Shown here piece by piece: positions 36,765-46,075 of a stretch of DNA of 64,000 nt (the first letter of the stretch is position 1; each line of letters begins with the position of its first letter). The stretch spans positions 62,001-126,000 of the forward strand of contig JAMFSY010000151.1 of assembly GCA_026225555.1 (NCBI GenBank), read 5' to 3'. The DNA is from Methylacidiphilales bacterium. GTDB taxonomy: Bacteria; Verrucomicrobiota; Verrucomicrobiia; Methylacidiphilales; UBA1321. A program made the position numbers and the translations under genes. Under the pieces are notes generated by a model. The model had not been told where the DNA came from. It saw only the letters and a program-made list of their open reading frames with translations, and ran no database searches.

Positions 36765-38060
36765 TTACTCGAACTTCGCTTCTTTCAAAAGGAAATCCAA
36801 CACCAGCTGATTCTGGATCTGGTTGCGGATCATCCCGAACGCATTGTTTTTGCGCACCTTGTCGACCATCTTGTCCAGCGTGGTGTTCTCGCGCTGGGCC
36901 AGGAAGGCGAGGTGCTGGCCAAGCTGCTCGTTCGTCACTTCGATCTTTTCGTTCTCGGCAATCTGCGAGGCGATGAACTTGAACTTCACCATGTCGCGCG
37001 CGCTCTTCGCGGCGTTGTTGAAAATCTCGTCCTTCTTTTCCTCCAGCACATTGGCGGGGACGCCACGGGCCTGATTCTCCGCCACGATATCGTAAACAGC
37101 TGCGTGCGTTTCCTCGTCCACCGTGGTGGGAGGTAGATCGAACTCCACCGCACCGATCAGCTTTTGCACAATCTCATTGCGGGCGGCGCGGTCGGCATAG
37201 GCCTTCTTGTCCTGCGCCATGTTTTCGCTGACGCGCTTTTTCAACTCAGCGAGATCAATCTTCGCGACATCCTGCGCGAAGGCATCATCGATCACCGGCG
37301 CGTTCTTGATCTTGATCTCCTTCAATTCGACGTCGTACTGGGCCTTCTTGCCCGCGAGCGCCGCCTGGGGGAAATCGGCCGGGAATTCAATCTCCACGGT
37401 CCGCTTCTCGCCCTTGTTCAGCCCGACCAATTGCTCGGCGAACTTCGGCAGGAAACCTTCCGTGCGCATCCAAAGCCAGAACTGCGGGCTCTCCGCGATG
37501 TTCTTCGCCTCGGGCGCGAGCTCGATCAGCGGTTGACCGTCGATTGTGCCCTTGTAGGAAATCACGGCGAAATCTTCCATCGCGAGCGGACGGTCGGTCG
37601 CATCCTCGAAATTGGCGCGTTGATCGGCCAGTGAGTTGAGGGTCTTCTCGACGTCCTCATCAGTCACCTCGGATTCCTGCTTCTTCAAGGTGAGCCCTTT
37701 GTACTCGGGCAGCTTGAACTCCGGCACGAGTTCCACCAACGTGGAAAAACTGAGCGAAAGGCCCGGCTGATATTTCACGTCCTCGATCTCGGGCGAGCTG
37801 ACGACGCGCAGCTTCTTCTCGTTGACGGCTTCCTGGTAGGCCTCGGGCACGAGCGTGCGCTGGGTCTCATTCGCGATGTCTTTCTGGAATTTTTTCAGGA
37901 TGACGGTGCGCGGCGCGTGGCCGGGACGGAAGCCGGGAATGCGCGCTTCCTTCTGGAAATCATCAGTCACCCGGTCATAAGCCTGTTGCACACGATTGGC
38001 GGGAACTTCAATCTTCAGGCGTTTTTTGCAAGGGGCGACATCTTCAACGGTAATATTCAT
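36765..38060 (-). CDS. tig: Trigger factor (ribosome-bound chaperone)
   Basis: Trigger factor binds the ribosomal exit tunnel and folds nascent chains. The 431-residue protein begins [20 protein letters not shown] and carries the ribosome-binding signature as [18 protein letters not shown]. The middle PPIase domain ([15 protein letters not shown]) is divergent, and the C-terminal arm domain is helical. The promoter TTGAAT-16-TAGGCT ends 10 nt before the ATG, so the operon transcript has almost no leader. It heads tig-clpP-clpX-ROK. Confidence 0.96.
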   Translation of the reverse strand: MNITVEDVAPCKKRLKIEVPANRVQQAYDRVTDDFQKEARIPGFRPGHAPRTVILKKFQKDIANETQRTLVPEAYQEAVNEKKLRVVSSPEIEDVKYQPGLSLSFSTLVELVPEFKLPEYKGLTLKKQESEVTDEDVEKTLNSLADQRANFEDATDRPLAMEDFAVISYKGTIDGQPLIELAPEAKNIAESPQFWLWMRTEGFLPKFAEQLVGLNKGEKRTVEIEFPADFPQAALAGKKAQYDVELKEIKIKNAPVIDDAFAQDVAKIDLAELKKRVSENMAQDKKAYADRAARNEIVQKLIGAVEFDLPPTTVDEETHAAVYDIVAENQARGVPANVLEEKKDEIFNNAAKSARDMVKFKFIASQIAENEKIEVTNEQLGQHLAFLAQRENTTLDKMVDKVRKNNAFGMIRNQIQNQLVLDFLLKEAKFE

Positions 38061-38070
38061 GGGACTCTCC

Positions 38071-38098
38071 AGCCTAAAAGTGCGGCCCGGTTATTCAA
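38071..38098 (-). promoter_or_regulatory. Promoter of tig-clpP-clpX with near-leaderless start
   Basis: On the minus strand TTGAAT, a 16-bp spacer and TAGGCT end 10 nt before the tig ATG, implying a leader of about 3-4 nt. Confidence 0.5.
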
Positions 38099-38238
38099 CC
38101 CTTATTTAGTGGGAAAACTCCAATCGCCACAAAAAGGTGGAAGAAAGCGGGATCGCTGGTTTACCCTGCCGCAACATGCATGATATATCCTAGCGGTCAA
38201 AACACGCATGTTTCGATGCTTCGTTTAACTCCTCCTTC

Positions 38239-40725
38239 ATGAGCGAACCCGATTTCTCTCTCCCTGAGCGACCACCGCCCCGGCGCCGAAGGATCGCCGC
38301 GACCGCACTCCGGATCTCCCGTTTCGCCTGCCTTTCGGCCCTCTTTCTCAGTTTCACGTCGCTTCTTGGCTGGGTGCTTCATAACAACACCCTGAAGGCA
38401 TTTGACCCGGCGCATGTCAGTATCAAGACCAATGACGCCGTTTGCTGCGCTCTCGCCGCCTTGGCCCTCCTCCTCAGCTACCTCAGCTACCCGCATCGCT
38501 GGCATGCCTACCTTCGCTGGATCGTGGCCGGGATCATTGCCCTTATCGCCGTTGCCACGCTGGTCGAGTATGCCGCCCATGTCTCCCTGGGAATCGATGA
38601 ACTCATTTTCAGCGACACTCCTCCCGGGCCTGGCACGTTTTATCCGGGGCGGATGGGCCCCAATGTCGCCGTCGTTCTGCTCTGTTTCGCTGCCGCCCTG
38701 CCTCTTCTTTCCCGTGGCAAGGCCGGGGCGGCGTTTGCACAGACCCTGGGCATCACCGGCCTTTTCATCGCGGTTCTGGCCGCCTTCAGTTACGTCTTCA
38801 GCGGGGGAATCTTCCTCTCGTTCTACCACTTTACCCGGATGTCGTTTCCCGACATCGCCTGCTTCATCCTGCTCGGGATCGCCATCCTGGGAATTCGTCC
38901 CAACCGCGGTGTGGTCGCCATGTTTCTGGCCGACAATCCCGGCGGCCTGGTCGCACGACGTCTGGTTGGACCGGTCCTTCTGGGGCCGGTGGTCCTGGGC
39001 ATGCTCGCCTTTCGCGGACTGGCTCTCGGTTATTATAACGAGGCCTTCACCGGGCTTCTCGTCATCTTCTCCAACCTCGCGGTCGGCTGCCTCATCACGC
39101 TCCGCAGCATCACCTCGCTCAATCAGATCGATTCCGAACGCAGGCGCTTGAACGAAGCCCAGGTCCACGCCGAGATCCGGGAACAGGGCACGCTGGAAGC
39201 CTCGCGATTGAAATCGGAATTTGTCGCCAATGTCAGCCACGAGCTGCGCACTCCTATGAATGGCGTCCTGGGCATGACGAACCTCCTGCTCGGCTCCCCT
39301 CTCACTCCGGAGCAGCGCGAACAGGTCGAGACCATTCGCCAGAGCGGCGATGCGCTCCTCACTTTGGTCAACGAGATCCTCGACTTCTCCAAGATCGAAG
39401 CGGGCAAGGTGGAGCTCGAGCACAAACCACTCCATCTCGGCGCCTGCGTGGACGAGGTCGTGGCCCTGGTGGCGCCAATGGGCCGCCGCAGTCGGATCAA
39501 CCTGATCGCCTTCATCGATCCGAGTCTGCCCACGACCTTCCTGGGCGATACCGCCCGCCTGCGGCAGATCCTCATCAACCTCATGGGCAACGCCATCAAG
39601 TTCACCAGCGAGGGCGAGGTGATCCTCGAAGTGAACGGCGTCGTGCGGGAGGATAACCGCCACGAGATCAATTTCGTGGTCAGCGATACAGGCATCGGGA
39701 TTTCCCCCAACGCGCTGCCCCTGCTCTTCCAACCTTTTCAACAGGTTGACGCCTCGGCCCGGCGCAAGCACGGCGGCACCGGCCTGGGCCTGACCATCAG
39801 CAAGCGACTTGCGGAACTTATGGGTGGCGAAATCCACGTCTCGAGCATTCTGTCCATCGGCTCGACCTTCCGATTCAGCGTCCCGCTTCAATCCGTTCCC
39901 GGCACCCCGCCGGATGAGCAACTGCCCCCTTCCACCCGCGTCGTATTGATCGCCCGGGGCGGCAAATATCCGAGTCTGCTCCAGCGCCAGTTGGAGGCAT
40001 GGGGAGCTGATGTCCTCGCCGTACCCAACCCGCTCAGCATGCTCCATCCCCAGGATGCGCGGTTTGCCGCCGTCCTCATGGATCGCGACGAGGAAACGAT
40101 TCCGATCATCCGCCAGATGCAGGCCGATCCGATGTGGAAGGACGTGCCCAAGGTTCTGCTCGATTTCGGCGATCCCCTGCTCGAAGAGGACAAGCTCCTC
40201 TTTGCCAAGCGGATGCCCAAGCCTTTCAAGCGGAACCATCTTCATGCGTTTCTGCTCGAACGCACCGGCACGCAGATGGTGCATTCGCTCTCGCGGATCA
40301 CCTCCCCGCTGCACCAGATACCGCTCGCCCAGAAGCTTCCGTTGCGCATCCTCCTCGCCGAGGACAATTATATCAATCAGAAGGTCGCCGTCGCCCTGCT
40401 CGGCCGCTTCGGTTATCGGGCGGATGTGGCCGGCAACGGAGCCGAGGCGCTCGAGAGCGTGGTCCGCCAACCCTATGACCTCGTTTTCATGGATATCCAG
40501 ATGCCGGAAATGGACGGCATCGAATCGGCCCATGCCATGCGCCGCAAGCTCAAGGAACGCTGTCCCAAGCTCGTGGCCCTGACCGCAAACGCCTTCCCCG
40601 GCGCCCGTGAACAATATCTCGCCGAGGGTTTCGACGATTACCTGAGCAAACCGCTCGTCGCCGATGTCCTGCGCCAGGTGATCACCCGCATGGGTGAAGC
40701 CTCCCGGCCCGTGGCGGTGAGTTAG
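38239..40725 (+). CDS. Membrane-bound hybrid sensor histidine kinase with two receiver-like domains
   Basis: The 828-residue protein has an N-terminal membrane region of about seven helices (to residue ~290) as sensor. A HisKA domain ([19 protein letters not shown], His about 334) and an HATPase domain follow (N box [13 protein letters not shown]1 [10 protein letters not shown]2 [13 protein letters not shown]). Next is a degenerate receiver ([27 protein letters not shown]) without the acidic pocket. The C-terminal receiver is intact ([11 protein letters not shown], phospho-Asp about 752 in [12 protein letters not shown], Lys in YLSKPL). The signal and output are unknown. The TAG stop is the first three bases of a palindromic repeat. 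Confidence 0.92.
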   Translation: MSEPDFSLPERPPPRRRRIAATALRISRFACLSALFLSFTSLLGWVLHNNTLKAFDPAHVSIKTNDAVCCALAALALLLSYLSYPHRWHAYLRWIVAGIIALIAVATLVEYAAHVSLGIDELIFSDTPPGPGTFYPGRMGPNVAVVLLCFAAALPLLSRGKAGAAFAQTLGITGLFIAVLAAFSYVFSGGIFLSFYHFTRMSFPDIACFILLGIAILGIRPNRGVVAMFLADNPGGLVARRLVGPVLLGPVVLGMLAFRGLALGYYNEAFTGLLVIFSNLAVGCLITLRSITSLNQIDSERRRLNEAQVHAEIREQGTLEASRLKSEFVANVSHELRTPMNGVLGMTNLLLGSPLTPEQREQVETIRQSGDALLTLVNEILDFSKIEAGKVELEHKPLHLGACVDEVVALVAPMGRRSRINLIAFIDPSLPTTFLGDTARLRQILINLMGNAIKFTSEGEVILEVNGVVREDNRHEINFVVSDTGIGISPNALPLLFQPFQQVDASARRKHGGTGLGLTISKRLAELMGGEIHVSSILSIGSTFRFSVPLQSVPGTPPDEQLPPSTRVVLIARGGKYPSLLQRQLEAWGADVLAVPNPLSMLHPQDARFAAVLMDRDEETIPIIRQMQADPMWKDVPKVLLDFGDPLLEEDKLLFAKRMPKPFKRNHLHAFLLERTGTQMVHSLSRITSPLHQIPLAQKLPLRILLAEDNYINQKVAVALLGRFGYRADVAGNGAEALESVVRQPYDLVFMDIQMPEMDGIESAHAMRRKLKERCPKLVALTANAFPGAREQYLAEGFDDYLSKPLVADVLRQVITRMGEASRPVAVS

Positions 40726-40884
40726 ACCGCTTTCCAATTAAATGGTCGCATCAAAAATCAGTCATCCTGAGCCTGTCGAAGGATCAGTTTCGCCTCAGTA
40801 AAAGCCAAGAGGCAACCCACACGTGTGTGCAGCAAGCTCAGGAGGACTGACTTTAGAGCCACTATCTAAATGGAAATCGCTCTA
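40723..40884. repeat. Long palindromic repeat, type A (copy 2) with CACACGTGTG insertion
   Basis: Outer arms TAGACCGCTTTCCAATTAAA and, inverted, TAGAGCGATTTCCATTTAGA flank inner arms containing CATCCTGAGCCTGTCGAAGG on the left. The right arm reads CCACACGTGTGTGC next to AGCAAGCTCAGG, a disrupted core. Both ends provide TAG stop codons: the left for the histidine kinase, the right (minus strand) for the O-antigen-ligase-like gene. It separates two convergent genes. Confidence 0.9.
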
Positions 40885-42903
40885 AGGAATGGTCTGGGGC
40901 TCTTCCGTTTCGGACTGCGGCGTCAACGGATTGGTGCCCGGCACTGAAGGGGGAAATCCCTGCTGGTCCAGGATGGCGCGAACTTCGTGCGCGGAGGCGG
41001 CGGCTCCCTCGCTTCCATGCGGACACTGCGATGCGATGAGGTAGGCCTGCTCCGCCTTTTGCAGCAACCCGCGCTGCCAAAAATGATTCCCCAGCGCGCT
41101 CCAGAACTGGCCGTCATAAGGCTGGGCCGTCACCGCCACCTGGTAGCAGAAGAACGCCTCGGAATAACGGCGCATCGCGTCAAACGTCAGCCCCCGTCGC
41201 GCCTGAATGGTGTCATCGAGGGGATTCGCCTTCCACGCCTTGGCGTACGCCTCGAGCGCCCGCTGGCCTTCGGAGACTCGCTCTCCAATCTCCTTTTCCT
41301 TCAACGCCCGCACCCGATAAAGATCACCCAGCAGCACCATCGCCTGCGCGTTGCCGGGGTCAATCGTCAGCGCCTCGTCCAACGCCTGGATTGATTCCAC
41401 CGACGAGGCCGTTTCCGCAGTCGCAAACGTGTGCTCGTAAAGAATATCGCTCACCGCCGTTCGCCCCAGTTCAGCGGCATCAAGCAGCGCAAAGACCAGT
41501 AATCCCCAGCCTAACCAACGGCCCAGCGGTGCCAGCGGGAGGGTGCTCCAGTGACGCGGAATTTCCTCCCGCGGAAGGCGGCGCAGCCCGAGTCCGGCCA
41601 AGGCAAACAACACCATCGCATTGGCGGGGATGTGCAGGTTGAAATCGAAAAGGGAATGGATCAACAAGGCACACCAGGCCGCCAGGGCCGTGGCCACGAC
41701 CACTCGATCGCCCCAGCGGAAATCCGCTCGCACCCGCTGAAACAGCGCAAGGGTGACCGCCCAGACAAAGAACATCGCGATGGCAAAACCGACCAGGCCG
41801 TAATCGCACAGGCAGTTCAGGTAATCGTCATGGGTGAGCTCCGCCCGGTAGGCCATCAAGGGGCCTTGGTAGCGTGGATGGACGAAAATAAAAGTCGCCG
41901 GGCCCGTCCCGAAAGCGGGGTAATCGTGCGCGATGTGCAGCGCATCCCGCGCGAGTTGAACGCGGAAATAATTCTGAACCGTCCCGTCGTGTACCGCGTC
42001 CGCTATCTCCGCCACCCGGCTCTGCACCGTGGGCGAGTCCTTGTAAATCGTGGTGACCGCGCCAGACAATAGAACCAGACCGATCACGAGGACCCACCAT
42101 CTCAGTGTCCCGTACCGCAACGCAAAGAAGGTTAGCGCGCCGAAACAGCCCACCAGCGCGAGCCAACCTCCGCGCGAATAGGAATAAAAAATCGCGACCA
42201 GGATGACCGCCGCGAGATAGCAGCAGACAATGCGCACCGGCCATCCCAGTTTCGAAAAGCACCCGATCGCGAGCATGGCCCCCAAGGCCATGACGAGCAG
42301 CGCGGCATAATGATCCGGACAGCCATAGGTGCCCACCCAGCGCGGCGCATAGTGCAGTTGCAAGCGCTCCGTCGGGCCGAAGGGAAACCAGAGCGATTCC
42401 GGATGGTTCACGTCCGAATGGAGACTGAGGTAGTAACCAAAGCCGGTCTCGGCCGCGCCCAACACCGCCAGCACGATCACCAGCGCCAAGCCATATTCAC
42501 GGCGTACGAGACCGTAGCGGCAGGTGAAAAAGAGGATCGCGTAGCCAATGACGTTCAGCACTTCCACCCGCGAGAAATATTCCGTGGGCGACGTCTGCCA
42601 GCGGATCAGCGCGTAGACCACGAAAAGAACGACCGAGAGATCAATTGCATCCACATGCCGAAAGGCTCCGGCACCGGGAATCGCCAGCAGCCGGACCGCC
42701 TGGATCATGAGCAGCACGGCGATGACGCCGAGCAGGGGAAGTTCGTACCAAAGCCGCGCCGCACCCAGCACGGACGGCCCCGCGATCAAAATGACGGCGA
42801 GGAGAATCGTCGTGACGAGGCTGGCCAGACTGCCCTGGCCGGATGAAGTCCTCTCGCTGGGCTGATAATGAGGGCGGAAAGGAACAGTCGTCGTAGGCCT
42901 CAT
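40882..42903 (-). CDS. O-antigen-ligase-like (Wzy_C) membrane protein with C-terminal TPR region
   Basis: The 673-residue protein has about eleven transmembrane helices in its first ~450 residues. The Wzy_C/WaaL-type core contains a long periplasmic loop (WFPFGPTERLQLHYAPRWVGTYGCPDHYA) and the segment FYSYSRGGWLALVGC, typical of O-antigen ligases and polymerases. After the last helix comes a TPR-like tail (ALTIDPGNAQAMVLLGDLYRV; AEQAYLIASQCPHG). It may join or polymerise surface glycans or glycosylate proteins; the substrate is unknown. The TAG stop is the edge of the palindromic repeat. Confidence 0.82.
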   Translation of the reverse strand: MRPTTTVPFRPHYQPSERTSSGQGSLASLVTTILLAVILIAGPSVLGAARLWYELPLLGVIAVLLMIQAVRLLAIPGAGAFRHVDAIDLSVVLFVVYALIRWQTSPTEYFSRVEVLNVIGYAILFFTCRYGLVRREYGLALVIVLAVLGAAETGFGYYLSLHSDVNHPESLWFPFGPTERLQLHYAPRWVGTYGCPDHYAALLVMALGAMLAIGCFSKLGWPVRIVCCYLAAVILVAIFYSYSRGGWLALVGCFGALTFFALRYGTLRWWVLVIGLVLLSGAVTTIYKDSPTVQSRVAEIADAVHDGTVQNYFRVQLARDALHIAHDYPAFGTGPATFIFVHPRYQGPLMAYRAELTHDDYLNCLCDYGLVGFAIAMFFVWAVTLALFQRVRADFRWGDRVVVATALAAWCALLIHSLFDFNLHIPANAMVLFALAGLGLRRLPREEIPRHWSTLPLAPLGRWLGWGLLVFALLDAAELGRTAVSDILYEHTFATAETASSVESIQALDEALTIDPGNAQAMVLLGDLYRVRALKEKEIGERVSEGQRALEAYAKAWKANPLDDTIQARRGLTFDAMRRYSEAFFCYQVAVTAQPYDGQFWSALGNHFWQRGLLQKAEQAYLIASQCPHGSEGAAASAHEVRAILDQQGFPPSVPGTNPLTPQSETEEPQTIP

Positions 42904-43000
42904 GGGAAGAGTTAGTTAGAATGACACTCTTTTTTCGAGTAGCCAGTAGAATTACAGATTCGCTGTACGTCCCGCCTTCCCCGGGGCAAAATCAGACCGT

Positions 43001-43306
43001 ATGATTTTCCGCCGCCTGCTTTCGCCCGAGGCCTCCGATGCGGGCCCAACTCCGGCCAAATTCGAAGACCTGCTCGCGCGACTGGAGCAGATCGTTTCCG
43101 ATATGGAGACCGCCGATTTGCCTCTGGAAAAATTGCTTTCGAGCTACGAGGAAGGCATGCGCCTGATCAAGTCCTGCGGCGATAAGCTCACCGATGCGGA
43201 ACAGAAGGTGGAAATCCTCTCCCGCTCCATGGAAGCGGCGAAGCCAGCTCCGGTTGCGCCCGAAAATCCGGCCGCAAAGCCGGACGAAGACATCCGGCTC
43301 TTTTAG
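43001..43306 (+). CDS. xseB: Exodeoxyribonuclease VII small subunit
   Basis: XseB is the small subunit of exonuclease VII, which degrades single-stranded DNA with XseA. The core FEDLLARLEQIVSDMETADL PLEKLLSSYEEGMRLIKSC is typical (shown with a break), followed by DKLTDAEQKVEIL. The 101-residue protein has about 15 extra residues at each end compared with the usual 70-80. xseA is not adjacent. The stop TAG is separated by 3 bp from a GTAG-headed REP hairpin. Confidence 0.92.
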   Translation: MIFRRLLSPEASDAGPTPAKFEDLLARLEQIVSDMETADLPLEKLLSSYEEGMRLIKSCGDKLTDAEQKVEILSRSMEAAKPAPVAPENPAAKPDEDIRLF

Positions 43307-43309
43307 AGG

Positions 43310-43336
43310 GTAGGGACGCGAGTCCTCTCGCGTCCG
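43310..43336 (+). repeat. REP-like hairpin with GTAG head (C1)
   Basis: GTAG is followed by the hairpin GGACGCGAG-TCCT-CTCGCGTCC. The GTAG tetranucleotide next to the stem is the hallmark of REP sequences mobilised by RAYT (IS200/IS605-type) transposases. It forms an inverted pair with C2 17 bp away and recurs at 48539-48565. Confidence 0.75.
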
Positions 43337-43353
43337 TCTTTGACTCATTAAGT

Positions 43354-43379
43354 CGGACGGCAGAGACTGCCGTCCCTAC
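43354..43379 (-). repeat. REP-like hairpin with GTAG head (C2), inverted partner of C1
   Basis: On the minus strand GTAG is followed by GGACGGCAG-TCTC-TGCCGTCC. It has the same head and stem beginning as C1 but a different distal stem, a BIME-like inverted pair. It lies between the convergent ends of xseB and the aminotransferase gene. Confidence 0.7.
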
Positions 43380-43387
43380 CTAAAGCC

Positions 43388-44548
43388 TTACGCCCCGACG
43401 AACGTCGCAATCCGCTTCAAGCCGTTGGTGATGTTTTCCTGGCTCGTGGCGTAGGAAATCCGGATCGTCTTGTCATCGCCGAAGGCGACACCGGGGACGA
43501 CGGCGACCTTCTGTTTGTCGAGCAAACGCTCGGCGAATTGCGTCGAGTTCTGGCCGGTGGCCGAGATGTCGACCAGCACGTAGAAGGCGCCTTGCGGCTT
43601 CACATACTTCAGCTGGGGAATGCCGTCGAGCAAGCCGCAGATCAAATCGCGGCGCTTGGCGTATTCTGCCACCATCTGGGTGACGCAATCCTGCGGGCCT
43701 TTGTAGGCGGCGAGAGCGCCCTTCTGCGCAAAGGAAGTCGGGTTGGAAGTCGAGTGGCTCTGGAGCGAATCGATCGCGCGGGCCACGCCTTCCGGGGCGG
43801 CGACGTAACCGAGACGCCATCCGGTCATCGCATAGGGCTTGCTGAAGCCGTTGACCGTCAGGGTCAGGTTGTAGACGTCTTTGCTCAGCGTCGCGATGCT
43901 GACATGCTTCGCATCGCCGTAGATCAGCTTCTCGTAAATCTCGTCGGAGAGAATGAGGATATCCTCGTCCAGGGCGACATCGGCCAGCCCGGCCAACTCG
44001 TTCTCCGTGTAGACGGAACCGGTCGGGTTGCCGGGGGTGTTGATGACGATCATCTTCGTCTTCGGCGTCATCGCGTCACGGAACTCTTCCGGCGTGATCT
44101 TGTAATTGTTCTCCGCCTTGGTCGGCACGATGACCGGCACGGCGCCAACGAGCTTTGCCATCTCGGGGTAGCTCAGCCAGTAAGGGGCGGGGATGATCAC
44201 CTCGTCACCCGGCTCCAGCGTGGCCAGCATGGCGTTGAAGCAGGAGTGCTTCGCGCCACAGTTCACAATGATCTGGGAGGGCTTGTAATCGAGCCCGTTC
44301 TCCGCCTTCAGCTTCTCGCTGATGGCCGCGCGCAACTCGGGAATGCCGGAGGAGGGCGTGTACTTGGTGAAACCCGCGTCGAGCGAACCCATCGCCGCCG
44401 CCTTGATATGCTCGGGCGTATCGAAGTCGGGCTCGCCGGCGCCGAAACCGATGACGTCCTGGCCCTCGGCCTTCATGGCCTTGGCCTTGCTATCGATGGA
44501 CAGAGTGAGTGACGGGGTGAGTTCTTGTACGCGGGAGGAGGGTTCCAT
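43388..44548 (-). CDS. Class I aminotransferase (aspartate aminotransferase type)
   Basis: The 386-residue PLP enzyme has the family start IDSKAKAMKAEGQDVIGFGAGEPDF, the substrate/PLP segment NTPGNPTGSVY, the PLP-binding SDEIYEKLIYGD, and the Schiff-base Lys in NGFSKPYAMTGWRLGY. The C-terminal Arg that binds the substrate carboxylate is in IRISYATSQENI. The sequence fits the aspartate aminotransferase Ib subgroup common in thermophiles and Gram-positives. Some members also use prephenate; specificity is not certain. Confidence 0.92.
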   Translation of the reverse strand: MEPSSRVQELTPSLTLSIDSKAKAMKAEGQDVIGFGAGEPDFDTPEHIKAAAMGSLDAGFTKYTPSSGIPELRAAISEKLKAENGLDYKPSQIIVNCGAKHSCFNAMLATLEPGDEVIIPAPYWLSYPEMAKLVGAVPVIVPTKAENNYKITPEEFRDAMTPKTKMIVINTPGNPTGSVYTENELAGLADVALDEDILILSDEIYEKLIYGDAKHVSIATLSKDVYNLTLTVNGFSKPYAMTGWRLGYVAAPEGVARAIDSLQSHSTSNPTSFAQKGALAAYKGPQDCVTQMVAEYAKRRDLICGLLDGIPQLKYVKPQGAFYVLVDISATGQNSTQFAERLLDKQKVAVVPGVAFGDDKTIRISYATSQENITNGLKRIATFVGA

Positions 44549-44612
44549 AAAATTGAGTTGTTAGAAAAGGTGAGCGTTGATCAAAGCACGACCGGCGGCC
44601 ACAAGCCACGCA

Positions 44613-45782
44613 TTAATGTTGATAAAAACTTTCGATCAGGGATTTGAAGTTGTTCTCGCGGATCTTCACGATGCCCATTTCCCGCCGGGCGTTATCGGGT
44701 GAATCGGAGGCGTGGGCGGCGTTGACCATGATGGTCGAGCCGAATTCGCGCCGGATCGATCCGGGAGGCGCCTTGGCGGGATCGGTCGGCCCGAGGACCT
44801 CGCGAATCTTGCGCACGGCGTCGATGCCCTCGTAAACCAGGATGATGCACTTCTCCGTGCCCGGTTCCGTCCGAGCTTCGCCATGGGTTTCCGAAGGCGC
44901 GTGGCCGGTCATGAACTTGACGATGCTGTTGAACTGCATGTCGCCCGCCAGCGGCCCAAGCAGGTCGCCGATCTGCTTCTCCAGTTCGGGTGTGATCGGG
45001 ACGTTCAGCGCGGAACTGAGGAGATCCTTGGCCCGCTCGCCGAAGGGCCCGGCCAGCTTCTCCTTCAAAACATCGCGGACAGGTCCGTAGAAATCCTCCG
45101 CCTGCGCAACCGTCATCCGATGCACCTTGATTGCCGTGATGGCAAGGCCGGTGCGGGAGAAAATATCGAGGATGTTGCCGGGACGGCCGTTCGGGAACTT
45201 GAAGTTGTCCGGCTTGATGATGACCAGCGTGCGCTCGTGCCGGGGATCGGTCACGGTGGGCGTCGCCTTCTCCAGCAGACCGCCGTCGCTGTCGCTGTAC
45301 TTCGCCCAGATGCGGAGCTTCGTCCGCGCCTCTTCGAGATTGGGCGAGGCCAGCACGGCAGGCTCGAAATAGCGCACCGAGCCATCGCGGTTATGGACGA
45401 TATCGCCGTAGGTATCGCGGATCGATTCGCCGCCCAGACAATTCTCCTTGAAGGTGCCGACGGTCTCGCGAATGCGGCGCACGGCGTTCTCGCCGCGGAA
45501 CAGAAGAACCATGACGCGCTCGCGCACACCGGTCACCGGATCGGGCGCCAGATTCTCGCGCACGTAATCGCGGATCAATTCCTGGATATGCCGGTCCTGC
45601 GGATCGGCCTCGGTCACGATGCTCTTCGCGTATTCGTCGATGAGCGCCTGGCTCGGGGCAAACATTTGCGCGCCAACCAAATCCAGCGAGGTCCGCGTCA
45701 GGAGACGCGCCAGAACCCCTCCCGTGCGCGATTTATAAATCGTATACGGGTTGATGATAACGTAACTGAGTTCTTCTGCCAT
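44613..45782 (-). CDS. Protein with two nucleoside-diphosphate-kinase-like domains
   Basis: The 389-residue protein contains two NDK domains; ordinary NDK has about 140 residues. Domain 1 (residues about 5-160) starts LSYVIINPYTIYKSRTGGVL and has the active-site-like IRDTYGDIVHNRDGS with a His. Domain 2 (about 180-380) starts RTLVIIKPDNFKFPNGRPGN and ends with IRREFGSTIMVNAAHASDS, which matches the catalytic HxSDS motif. Domain 2 has an insertion of some 50 residues around LLSSALNVPITPELEKQIGD. It probably transfers gamma-phosphates between NTPs and NDPs. No other ndk gene is present here. The start is supported by a promoter 11 nt upstream. Confidence 0.82.
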   Translation of the reverse strand: MAEELSYVIINPYTIYKSRTGGVLARLLTRTSLDLVGAQMFAPSQALIDEYAKSIVTEADPQDRHIQELIRDYVRENLAPDPVTGVRERVMVLLFRGENAVRRIRETVGTFKENCLGGESIRDTYGDIVHNRDGSVRYFEPAVLASPNLEEARTKLRIWAKYSDSDGGLLEKATPTVTDPRHERTLVIIKPDNFKFPNGRPGNILDIFSRTGLAITAIKVHRMTVAQAEDFYGPVRDVLKEKLAGPFGERAKDLLSSALNVPITPELEKQIGDLLGPLAGDMQFNSIVKFMTGHAPSETHGEARTEPGTEKCIILVYEGIDAVRKIREVLGPTDPAKAPPGSIRREFGSTIMVNAAHASDSPDNARREMGIVKIRENNFKSLIESFYQH

Positions 45783-45793
45783 AAAGGGGTATG

Positions 45794-45822
45794 ACCGTAT
45801 GCTTTGCCACGAAGGGGGTCAA
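45794..45822 (-). promoter_or_regulatory. Promoter with near-leaderless start (double NDK)
   Basis: On the minus strand TTGACC, a 17-bp spacer and TACGGT end 11 nt before the ATG at 45782. A perfect palindrome abuts the -35 upstream. Confidence 0.5.
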
Positions 45823-45825
45823 ACG

Positions 45826-45847
45826 TAAAAGTCTTACAAGACTTTTA
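45826..45847. promoter_or_regulatory. Perfect palindrome next to the double-NDK promoter (operator candidate)
   Basis: TAAAAGTCTT-AC-AAGACTTTTA has 10-bp arms with a 2-bp centre, beginning 3 bp upstream of the -35 hexamer. The tiny loop disfavours an RNA terminator and suits a dimeric regulator site. It is also AT-rich like an UP element. Confidence 0.45.
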
Positions 45848-45924
45848 TAAAAACCGGGACGTCGCCGGGGCGCAGTGGCCCCTGCGCTGATTCCATGAGC
45901 CTGCCCACGAGCCTTGAATCGCTT

Positions 45925-46075
45925 GGGAGCTTTCTAAAAAAGGCGGTCATCCTGAGCTTGTCGCACACACGTGTGGCAGGATCAGTTCAGATGCCTTGCC
46001 GAGGCAGAACTGATCCTTCGACAAGCTCAGGATGACCAGCTTTTTGGAGAGTGAGCCTTTTTTAGCAAGCTCCTA
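45925..46075. repeat. Long palindromic repeat, type B (copy 3) with CACACGTGTG insertion
   Basis: Outer arms GGAGCTTTCTAAAAAAGGC and, inverted, TAGGAGCTTGCTAAAAAAGG differ from type A, but the inner core (GTCATCCTGAGCTTGTCG and CCTTCGACAAGCTCAGGATG) is shared. The left core is interrupted by CACACACGTGTGGC. The right edge TAG, read on the minus strand, is the stop codon of cutA. The rest of the 290-bp spacer holds the double-NDK promoter. Confidence 0.9.

Noticed and set aside
38197-40737. 846-residue antisense ORF across the histidine kinase
   Set aside because: The plus strand encodes an unmistakable hybrid kinase; the antisense translation has no recognisable features.
43310-43379. CRISPR array or integron-like repeats
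   Set aside because: Only two inverted hairpins are present, without direct repeats or spacers; the GTAG heads fit REP sequences better.
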